From contig JAGXLQ010000070.1 of NCBI GenBank assembly GCA_018334595.1, forward strand, positions 1-6,741: a DNA stretch of 6,741 bases. Reading direction: 5' to 3'. Positions 1-4,356 of this stretch are shown in pieces. The DNA comes from Candidatus Bipolaricaulota bacterium. GTDB lineage: Bacteria > Bipolaricaulota > Bipolaricaulia > M55B111. Positions within the stretch are counted from its first letter, which is position 1. Each line of letters begins with the position of its first letter. Made by a program: the position numbers and the translations under genes. A model generated the notes under the pieces. It did not search any database. It was not told the origin of the DNA and was given only the letters and a program-made list of their open reading frames with translations.

Positions 1-21
1 CGTCAATACTTTTTTATTCAA
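1..21 (-). CDS. possible 5' end of a gene running off the left edge
   Basis: On the minus strand a strong Shine-Dalgarno sequence AGGAGG (complement of 30-35) lies 8 bases before a TTG codon at 21, and seven open codons follow to the window edge (M N K K V L T if TTG is the start). The spacing is good and the lysine-rich opening is typical of small proteins. Nothing more of the protein is visible, so no family can be named. An ATG directly behind the Shine-Dalgarno is followed at once by a stop and cannot be the start. The site could also be a chance purine run. Confidence 0.3.
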
Positions 22-89
22 TTTACATACCTCCTTTGATAAGATGTGACTTGGTTAAATCGATGTATAATCTTTCCATCATTTTCCTC

Positions 90-137
90 CGCCCTGTCGG
101 GCGATTTGATCGTCTTTATCGGGAGTTACCATCCCGA
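90..137. repeat. two small hairpins in the left non-coding stretch
   Basis: The stretch 22-276 has no convincing gene. Two short perfect inverted repeats stand out: CGCCC-TGTC-GGGCG (90-103) and TCGGGA-N7-TCCCGA (119-137). Neither is followed by a T-tract on either strand. They may be regulatory, or remnants of a leader or terminator. An open frame at 36-239 crosses them but has no ribosome binding site and an unconvincing composition. Confidence 0.3.
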
Positions 138-251
138 AAGAAACTGAGGGCAAAGGAAAAATCAGAGGAATTTGGCACGGAAGGAAGGGAATTGCGGGCG
201 GTTTTGCTAACTTACGCCGTCTTCGTTATACTTTATTGATAGATGGTTTAA

Positions 252-264
252 GTATTTAAAATAC
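252..264. promoter_or_regulatory. palindromic operator candidate of the toxin-antitoxin operon
   Basis: GTATTT-A-AAATAC is a perfect 6-1-6 palindrome ending two bases before the Shine-Dalgarno of the antitoxin gene. Type II toxin-antitoxin operons are commonly autorepressed through such a dyad over the promoter. The same bases are AT-rich and could also form part of a TATA-like element; a further AT-rich box (GTTATACTTTATTG, about 225-238) lies upstream. Which is the promoter cannot be decided by eye. Confidence 0.4.
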
Positions 265-266
265 AT

Positions 267-272
267 GGAGGT
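267..272 (+). promoter_or_regulatory. Shine-Dalgarno site fixing the antitoxin start
   Basis: GGAGGT lies four bases before ATG 277. The upstream in-frame ATG at 265 overlaps this site and has no site of its own, so 277 is preferred. Confidence 0.7.
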
Positions 273-276
273 AGTC

Positions 277-576
277 ATGAACCCGGTTAAATCAAACGAA
301 TACATCGAAAAAAGGGAAGGAGTATGTGGCGGCAAAGAGGTCATAAAAGGCCATCGAATCCCGGTCTGGGAGATAGCTGAAGTCTATAACATGGGTGCCG
401 ACTGGGGCGAGCTTGCCACTCGGTTCGAGACCCTTTCCGTGCTGGAAATCAGGGAGGCTATCGATTACTACGAGGAGAACAAGGAAACCATCGACCAGCA
501 AATTGAAGAGAACAAGTTGGAAAACATCTTGGATTCCGACATCCCTAACTCCCACGTATTGAATGGCAGCTCCTAA
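277..576 (+). CDS. DUF433 family (VapB-like) antitoxin
   Basis: This 99-aa protein carries the DUF433 signature GVCGGKEVIKGHRIPVW at residues 15-31, followed by the helical IAEVYNMGADWGELATRF and LSVLEIREAIDYYEENK segments (33-69). DUF433 is a small helix-turn-helix-like fold, usually the antitoxin partner of a DUF5615 PIN-like protein; it is expected to bind the toxin through its acidic C-terminal tail (residues 70-99, many Glu, Asp and Asn) and to repress its own operon. Start ATG 277 is chosen from the Shine-Dalgarno at 267-272. The 3' end overlaps the toxin gene by 14 bp, which implies coupled translation. Family assignment is strong; antitoxin role is inferred from family and context. 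Confidence 0.87.
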   Translation: MNPVKSNEYIEKREGVCGGKEVIKGHRIPVWEIAEVYNMGADWGELATRFETLSVLEIREAIDYYEENKETIDQQIEENKLENILDSDIPNSHVLNGSS

Positions 577-943
577 ACCGGAACATACCCACCCCGCACT
601 ATATTTCGATGAGGATAGTTCAAATCGTACCGTGGTCGAAGCTTTGCGGGACGAGGGTTACGACGTACTATCAACCTATGAGGCGGGCAACGGAGGAAAC
701 AGCGACGAGGAACAGTTAAAGTTCGCCATCTCCCGGAAACGTGCTCTCTTCTCCTTCGACCGTGGTGATTTCACACAGATACATAATGAATGGTGGAAAA
801 AAGACCGGAAGCATTTCGGTATAATCCTGGCCATCCAACAGAAAACCACCGAAAAACAGCTGATAAGTCAGTTAAAGCAAGATATTTTTGAAGGTCGGAC
901 CAAGGACCAGTTGAAGAACCAGATCCTTTGGTTATCCCACTAA
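563..943 (+). CDS. DUF5615 PIN-like toxin
   Basis: This 126-aa protein matches the DUF5615 PIN-like family. Visible landmarks are the N-terminal strand with acidic residues YFDED (14-18), the SDEEQL block (47-52), the conserved FSFDRGDF (63-70) and HFGIIL (84-89). PIN-type folds use clustered Asp/Glu to hold metal and cut RNA; here D16, E17, D18, D48, D66 and D69 are candidates. There is no own Shine-Dalgarno before ATG 563, and the start lies inside the last codons of the antitoxin, so translation probably depends on it, which keeps toxin below antitoxin. The gene ends 15 bp from the convergent integrase. On a plasmid-like element the pair probably acts in maintenance. RNase activity is inferred from the fold family. 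Confidence 0.85.
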   Translation: MAAPKPEHTHPALYFDEDSSNRTVVEALRDEGYDVLSTYEAGNGGNSDEEQLKFAISRKRALFSFDRGDFTQIHNEWWKKDRKHFGIILAIQQKTTEKQLISQLKQDIFEGRTKDQLKNQILWLSH

Positions 944-958
944 ATAAACCACTACCAG

Positions 959-1978
959 CTACTCCAGCACCGTGATCCCCGCCTCCCGGTAGATTTCCTC
1001 CAGCCTCCTGGGAGAAAAGTCCAAATAGTGCTTTTCCAACACGGTATCGGGCGTCCGGCCGCAAAAGGCGTCGATATATGTCGAATCCACGCCCAGGGTC
1101 GCCATCTCTGACGCGAACCATTTACGCAGCTTCGGAGCAGTAATCTTCACACCTGACTCCTCGGATGCCTTACCGAACGCTTGATTTAACTCGTTCTTGC
1201 TGACCTGAAATAACCGATCGTCTCCTTGTTCCCGGTGTGGCAAGAAATCGTTTAGCACGCGTTCCGCCTCGAAGTTGTAAAAGCTTACCCAGGTCTTTTT
1301 GGTACGGGATCGTTTATCCGGGGTAAGCATCCTCCGTTCCAGATCCACGTTCTCCATCTGCAGCTCCCGCAACTCGCTCGATCGCAGTCCACTTGTAGCG
1401 TACGTGAGAAACATCGCTTTGTACCTGGCGGTATTTAGATGTTGGTAAAAGGATTGTAGCTCCTCCTTGGACGGAACCTTCGTCGGATTCGGCCCAACCG
1501 TTGGAATCTTGAAGCTCTCCGCCAAGTCGGATTCGAGGTACTCACGGAAGAAGACCCGCAGGGCGGAGACCACGTTCTGGTGTTTGGATCGACTCATCGG
1601 TTTCTCCAAGGACAGATACTCAACTATGTCATCCTCTTTAATTCTTCCCGGGCTCTTCCCGGTTTGCTCCAGCAACCTGCTTATGTAGCGAGTATGCTGG
1701 TTCACGGTGGGTTCGCTTCTGTTTAGGGCGATTCGGGCAAAGTCCCGGTAATCTTTCAGCACCTCTTCGGTAGACTTTCCTGCGGTGCGAGACGAAGCTT
1801 CCGTGTCGAGCTCGGAATCAGGGAAAGGCGGTCCGGCTTTCTCATCCGATCCTTTTTCCAGCCGTCCCAGCACCAACCGCAGGGCGTTTTCTGCGACCTT
1901 GGATACGTTGAGGCCGAACTGCTTGGCTTTTTCGTGGACCTCGGGATTGACCGTGATGTTAACTCTTTTTTTCGTCAT
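959..1978 (-). CDS. archaeal SSV-type tyrosine recombinase (integrase) with CcdA-like N-terminus
   Basis: This 339-aa protein is a tyrosine site-specific recombinase. Residues 1-40 (RVNITVNPEVHEKAKQFGLN, then VSKVAENALRLVLG) resemble a CcdA/ribbon-helix-helix antitoxin segment. Residues about 70-155 form a SAM-like core-binding domain (RYISRLLEQTG, SALRVFFREYL). The catalytic domain runs from about 165 to 339: R199 in ATSGLRSSEL, lysines K227/K228, R285 in PKLRKWF, R308 in CGRTP and nucleophile Y318 in EKHYLDFS. The usual HxLRH and GH motifs are replaced by PKLRKW and GR, as in SSV-type archaeal integrases. The ending SPRRLEEIYREAGITVLE is also typical of that group. A Shine-Dalgarno AGGGGA sits four bases before ATG 1978. 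It should integrate or excise the element. It is divergent from the regulator at 2064 and probably controlled by it. No tRNA-like attachment site was found. Confidence 0.88.
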   Translation of the reverse strand: MTKKRVNITVNPEVHEKAKQFGLNVSKVAENALRLVLGRLEKGSDEKAGPPFPDSELDTEASSRTAGKSTEEVLKDYRDFARIALNRSEPTVNQHTRYISRLLEQTGKSPGRIKEDDIVEYLSLEKPMSRSKHQNVVSALRVFFREYLESDLAESFKIPTVGPNPTKVPSKEELQSFYQHLNTARYKAMFLTYATSGLRSSELRELQMENVDLERRMLTPDKRSRTKKTWVSFYNFEAERVLNDFLPHREQGDDRLFQVSKNELNQAFGKASEESGVKITAPKLRKWFASEMATLGVDSTYIDAFCGRTPDTVLEKHYLDFSPRRLEEIYREAGITVLE

Positions 1979-1996
1979 GCTATCCCCTGAAGATAT

Positions 1997-2026
1997 TATT
2001 AGTCAGGCCTGCAGACTAATAGTCTG
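1997..2026. promoter_or_regulatory. C-box-like operator between integrase and regulator
   Basis: The core is a perfect palindrome CAGACTA-A-TAGTCTG (2012-2026) containing GACT-AAT-AGTC (2014-2024). A further half-site TATTAGTC (1997-2004) forms an 8-9-8 inverted repeat with GACTAATA (2014-2021). GACT-N3-AGTC is the classic recognition pattern of restriction-modification controller (C) proteins, which are small Cro/C1-type proteins like the one encoded at 2064. The site sits in the 85-bp divergent gap, so one regulator bound here could govern both promoters. Binding is inferred. Confidence 0.6.
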
Positions 2027-2063
2027 TAGCTTTCGCGGGGTACTTTATGGTAAAAACACGCGT

Positions 2064-2300
2064 ATGTCAACGATAAGGAAGAGGTTCGCGGCCAGGTTGA
2101 AGGAGTTACGAGAAGAAAGAGGGATTTCCCGTCAAGAGTTGTGCCGGAAAGCAGGATTTCACCGAACTTATATTGGCAAGATCGAACGGGGGGAGAAAAG
2201 CCCAAGCCTTGAAGCAATCGAAATAATTGCCGAAGAGTTGGACGTCAGTATAGTTAAACTGTTTGACTTCAATAATAAGATTGACGAGGAAAGTAAATAA
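2064..2300 (+). CDS. Cro/C1-type (XRE) regulator, C-protein-like
   Basis: This 78-aa protein is almost wholly one HTH_3 domain: RLKELREERGISRQELCRKA (residues 11-30), the recognition region GFHRTYIGKIERGEKSPSLE (31-50), then AIEIIAEELDVSIVKLF (51-67) and a short acidic tail. Size and the RTYIGKIERGEKSPSLEAIE block resemble controller proteins of restriction-modification systems, although no methylase or endonuclease gene is in the window. ATG 2064 is the only Met start before the domain. It has no Shine-Dalgarno, which fits leaderless translation, as known for several C-protein genes. The C-box-like dyad at 1997-2026 is its likely operator, so it probably regulates itself and the divergent integrase. 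It could be an activator, a repressor or both. Confidence 0.85.
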   Translation: MSTIRKRFAARLKELREERGISRQELCRKAGFHRTYIGKIERGEKSPSLEAIEIIAEELDVSIVKLFDFNNKIDEESK

Positions 2301-2315
2301 CTCCGTCATCAAAAA

Positions 2316-2333
2316 TCTTTAGTGTGCTAAAGA
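2316..2333 (+). terminator. hairpin just behind the regulator gene
   Basis: TCTTTAG-TGTG-CTAAAGA is a perfect 7-bp stem with a 4-base loop, 16 bases after the regulator's stop. There is no T-tract after it, so it may be a weak terminator or an mRNA 3'-end stabiliser. A protein-binding dyad is also possible. Confidence 0.4.
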
Positions 2334-2537
2334 CTGGCGGATCCGGACCCCAGTGCAGCAAAAACCACCTAATATCACTTTAACTCCGGGAGAACCAGCC
2401 AACTCGTCCTATCCAGGGTCCGCCGTAGGAGAGAAACGGCCAGTGTGTCCCTCTCACTTAGACGCCAATTTACCGCCGACAGGACGATATAAGGAATCGG
2501 GTATACCTAGCTTGGAACCGCTTGAGCGTGGATCCCT
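2334..2537. other. non-coding stretch with several inverted repeats
   Basis: Together with the hairpin before it this is a gap of about 240 bases without a convincing gene. It contains CTGG...CCAG (2334-2337 and 2350-2353), CGGACCC/GGGTCCG (2344-2350 and 2416-2422), TCGTCCT/AGGACGA (2404-2410 and 2481-2487) and GAGAG/CTCTC (2429-2433 and 2451-2455). GGATCC occurs near both ends (2339-2344 and 2530-2535). The last two pairs nest and could form one folded domain. This may be a structured RNA, a recombination site or a chance collection; no known RNA family was recognised. An open frame at 2353-2595 crosses it but has no ribosome binding site and low-complexity content. Confidence 0.3.
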
Positions 2538-3230
2538 CTACCCGACTCCATACTTTTTCTTCAATGTCCTCAAGTTCGTATTGATCAGCTTATGAGCAAG
2601 TCCACGACTGATATCGTATGTATCGGCAATCTCCCGATATGACCTGCCTCGGCGTTTGGCTCGTTTGACTTTTTGAATCTTGTCCTGCTCGTTCGGATCC
2701 TCAACGAGCTTCCCGTCCTCATCAACCTTAAATCCAAATGGTACTCTACCTGTCCACTCTCCCTGTTGTTTTTTGTGATCCAGGGCATCCTCCGTTCTCT
2801 CGGCGACGGTTTCCCGCTCCCACTGAGCAACGGTTGCCAGCAAATTCATCACCATTCGGCCATTAGCCGTAGTGGTATCGAAACTGTCCTTAACACTGGC
2901 CAGTGCCACGTCCTCGGATCCGAATATATCGTCGATCAATCTTCCGAGGTCCTTGACCGATCTGGTCAGCCGATCGAGCTTGTAAATCACTACTACGTCG
3001 ATGCTATCGTCCTTGATCTCCTCTATAAGCGACTGCAGCCCCTCTCTATTGAGGTCCTTGGCACTTGCCCCGGCATCGCTAAAGCTATCGACGAGCTCGT
3101 AATCTTTTGCCTTGCAGTAGGCCTCAATACGATCATGCTGGTTTTGAAGAGATTGACCGTCCTCGGATTGTTCTCTTGTTGATACTCTTGTGTAGGATAC
3201 GGCCCGTTTCGGGGTATTTTCTTCGTTCAT
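2538..3230 (-). CDS. small serine recombinase (resolvase/invertase)
   Basis: This 230-aa protein is a serine recombinase. The catalytic domain runs over residues 9-148: YTRVSTREQ with nucleophile S17 and R15, the DRLTRS block (86-91) after VVVIYKL, the long E helix starting near NGRMVMNLLATVAQWERE (123-140), then ETVAERT (140-146). Behind it is a short GRVPFGFKV segment (161-169), as in the Recombinase domain of larger serine recombinases, then a basic helix-turn-helix SYREIADTYDISRGLAHKLI (197-216). At 230 aa it lacks the zinc-ribbon and coiled-coil of large serine integrases, so multimer resolution or inversion is more likely than phage-type integration. A 28-bp crossover-like palindrome lies 57 bp upstream. 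No transposase or TnpB gene accompanies it, so IS607 membership is not supported. Confidence 0.9.
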   Translation of the reverse strand: MNEENTPKRAVSYTRVSTREQSEDGQSLQNQHDRIEAYCKAKDYELVDSFSDAGASAKDLNREGLQSLIEEIKDDSIDVVVIYKLDRLTRSVKDLGRLIDDIFGSEDVALASVKDSFDTTTANGRMVMNLLATVAQWERETVAERTEDALDHKKQQGEWTGRVPFGFKVDEDGKLVEDPNEQDKIQKVKRAKRRGRSYREIADTYDISRGLAHKLINTNLRTLKKKYGVG

Positions 3231-3247
3231 TTTATCATCAACTTTAG

Positions 3248-3279
3248 TATATATTACAGTATAGAAAAGCAGATTTCAA
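3248..3279 (-). promoter_or_regulatory. promoter candidate of the serine recombinase
   Basis: Two readings fit the minus strand. An archaeal TATA-like box AATATATA (complement of 3248-3255) lies 18-25 bases before ATG 3230 and would give a leaderless or near-leaderless mRNA. A sigma-70 reading also works: TTGAAA (3274-3279), a 17-base spacer and TAATAT (3251-3256). No strong Shine-Dalgarno precedes ATG 3230, which slightly favours the leaderless reading. Confidence 0.45.
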
Positions 3280-3286
3280 ATTCTAT

Positions 3287-3314
3287 CGTTCACAAAACGA
3301 CCGTTTAATGAACG
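3287..3314. repeat. 28-bp imperfect palindrome, candidate serine-recombinase crossover site
   Basis: Outer arms CGTTCA (3287-3292) and TGAACG (3309-3314) and inner arms AAACG (3295-3299) and CGTTT (3302-3306) share one dyad axis around the central dinucleotide AC (3300-3301). The only mismatched pairs are 3293/3308 and 3294/3307. Crossover sites of the Tn3/gamma-delta resolvase family are 28-bp imperfect palindromes cut with a 2-bp stagger at the centre, and lie just upstream of the resolvase gene. Length, 2-bp non-symmetric centre and position all match. An overlapping ACCGTT/AACGGT dyad (3300-3305 and 3311-3316) adds further symmetry. Confidence 0.55.
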
Positions 3315-4020
3315 GTTTCACCCCAATACTGCCGGTCAAATCTCTTCCGGTGAAGCAAATCCGATTCATTTTTGGTCAACTTCCCCATGAGCACAATAAT
3401 CGACCCTGCCCCAGTAAGGCTGGCCGATCGAAAAGGCAAATATGGGGCGTTCAGAGGGATCTCTCAGAGCGGATTTCCGAATCTGCTTCTATCTCCAAAA
3501 CCGGACACTACCCCCCCTTGTTTCGCCCTATGAGCCGGGATCTTAGGAGGCTTATGAGCCCAGGTTCGAGCCTAAACCGACTTTGAGATCTACCCGACAG
3601 CAGAACTGATCCTTGTTGTTCCTTATGGATCACATACCTTATCAATCACAAAACTTAATAGTTGCGCGAGAACCAAACATAGCTCATCAACGAAAGTGTT
3701 GGACCGGTAACGATCTGGCCAATAATTGCCGCGAGTGGCGAGAGAAAGAGAATTTTGAGCAGCCAATAGCCAGATAGCTGGAAGGAGCATTTCTAATTTT
3801 TTGCCCGGCAGGCTGAATTTGACCGACCTGCCGGGTTTTTAACGATACATATGATTTGGGGATAACTGTCACCAAGAAGAAATAAAAGGGGCAGAGTCTC
3901 TTTCCAGTTGACCCTTCCTCCCACCCTAAAGGATATAAGGTAAGCCAATACCGGTTTAACGGTTTGCGAATCAGCCACTGAGAAACGCAATATCCCCCTC
4001 CAATCTTCTGTTTTCCGTCA
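3315..4020. other. long intergenic stretch without a convincing gene
   Basis: Open frames here (3308-3586 plus, 3687-4040 minus) have no ribosome binding site and unnatural composition. Visible structure: ATGAGCC direct repeats (3530-3536 and 3554-3560), an AGGCT/AGCCT inverted repeat (3548-3552 and 3569-3573), a TGATCC/GGATCA inverted repeat (3607-3612 and 3627-3632) and a strong terminator at 3804-3840. A 50-codon frame from ATG 3625 to the stop at 3775-3777 ends 26 bases before that terminator and is the best weak gene candidate. It has no Shine-Dalgarno and no recognised relatives. Confidence 0.35.
3804..3840 (+). terminator. strong intrinsic terminator
   Basis: CCCGGCAGG (3804-3812) pairs perfectly with CCTGCCGGG (3827-3835) across a 14-base loop and is followed by TTTTT (3836-3840). 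A second T-run (about 3797-3802) precedes the stem. The T-tract after the stem gives plus-strand direction only. No confident plus-strand gene lies upstream, so it may end a small RNA or a small unrecognised gene in 3600-3800. Confidence 0.75.
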
Positions 4021-4040
4021 TTGGATTTCATGTAATCCAA
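4021..4040. promoter_or_regulatory. 20-bp palindrome upstream of the replication operon
   Basis: TTGGATTTCATGTAATCCAA is symmetric at 18 of 20 positions (arms TTGGATT/AATCCAA, CATG centre, one T/T mismatch pair). It lies 13 bases before the TATA-like box at 4054. Its place suits an operator for the ribbon-helix-helix protein encoded downstream or for another regulator. Confidence 0.45.
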
Positions 4041-4052
4041 AAAACCCTCTGT

Positions 4053-4061
4053 CTTATATAA
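4053..4061 (+). promoter_or_regulatory. TATA-like box of the replication operon
   Basis: CTTATATAA matches the archaeal TATA consensus well. Transcription would begin near 4083-4087 and leave a leader of roughly 105 bases before ATG 4192. No good sigma-70 -35 element sits at the right distance. The expected purine-rich BRE upstream is not evident. Confidence 0.45.
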
Positions 4062-4078
4062 CGAGTAATTACCAGATC

Positions 4079-4101
4079 ACCGAGCATATTTTCCTCTCGG
4101 T
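4079..4101. promoter_or_regulatory. inverted repeat at the predicted transcription start
   Basis: ACCGAG (4079-4084) and CTCGGT (4096-4101) form a perfect 6-bp inverted repeat with an 11-base spacer, over the start site predicted from the TATA-like box. It could be an operator at which the downstream ribbon-helix-helix protein blocks transcription, or a leader hairpin. Confidence 0.35.
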
Positions 4102-4191
4102 TAAGTGAAATCGGCCTAAGAACAATCTTTTTGAATGAGCGAGCGGACGAAGGATTTGTTCGGTCGTAACTTTTAAAAAGGAGTATGATTT

Positions 4192-4356
4192 ATGAAAAAG
4201 TTTACTTTTTTACTGAGCGCTGAACAAAGGAAATTTCTTGAGGATCGGGCCGAAAGACAGGACAGGAGTACGGGCTACATCTTGAGAGAATTGATCGACG
4301 CCGAACTCGACGTTAAGGAAGAAAATCAGGGTGATACCGATGAAGAAAGCAACTAA
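4192..4356 (+). CDS. CopG-like ribbon-helix-helix protein, probable copy-number regulator
   Basis: This 54-aa protein fits the ribbon-helix-helix fold: beta strand KKFTFLL (residues 2-8), helix A SAEQRKFLEDRAERQ (9-23), turn DRST and helix B GYILRELIDAEL (28-39), then an acidic tail. A Shine-Dalgarno GGAG (4180-4183) lies 8 bases before ATG 4192. The 3' end overlaps the replication gene by 17 bp in another frame, so both are one operon. In Sulfolobus plasmid pRN1 a 56-aa ribbon-helix-helix protein (ORF56) is encoded directly before the prim-pol/helicase ORF904 and binds upstream of its own gene; CopG of pLS1 plays the same part before RepB. By analogy this protein should dampen replication-gene expression. 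The fold call is good; the target site is inferred. Confidence 0.75.
   Translation: MKKFTFLLSAEQRKFLEDRAERQDRSTGYILRELIDAELDVKEENQGDTDEESN
4330..4335 (+). promoter_or_regulatory. Shine-Dalgarno site fixing the replication-gene start
   Basis: GGTGAT, complementary to the conserved 16S rRNA 3' end, lies four bases before ATG 4340. An alternative in-frame GTG at 4331 falls inside this site, so ATG 4340 is preferred. Confidence 0.6.

Noticed and set aside
36..239. 67-codon plus-strand open frame before the antitoxin
   Set aside because: No Shine-Dalgarno, crosses two hairpins, and the composition does not resemble a protein family.
420..431. GGTTCGAGACCC resembling a tRNA T-arm, possible att remnant
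   Set aside because: It lies inside the antitoxin coding region, and no acceptor stem or other tRNA arms can be drawn around it.
2064..2300. Restriction-modification system suggested by the C-protein-like gene
   Set aside because: No methyltransferase or endonuclease gene is present in the window; the regulator pairs with the integrase.
2538..3230. Serine recombinase as the TnpA of an IS607-type element
   Set aside because: No TnpB-like gene and no matching element ends nearby; the helix-turn-helix is C-terminal, whereas IS607 TnpA has it N-terminal.
3305..3388. 27-codon minus-strand frame beginning MGKLTKNESDLL upstream of the serine recombinase
   Set aside because: The residues look protein-like, but there is no ribosome binding site, and its end lies inside the 28-bp crossover palindrome. 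Too short to support.
3560..3576. CAGGTTCGAGCCT resembling a tRNA T-loop
   Set aside because: Only two of the five T-stem pairs form and no anticodon or acceptor arm is found.
3308..3586. 92-codon plus-strand open frame
   Set aside because: Starts within the crossover palindrome, has no Shine-Dalgarno and shows low-complexity basic and proline-rich content with no family resemblance.
3687..4040. 117-codon minus-strand open frame
   Set aside because: It runs through the strong terminator and the 20-bp palindrome, has no ribosome binding site and an unnatural residue mix.
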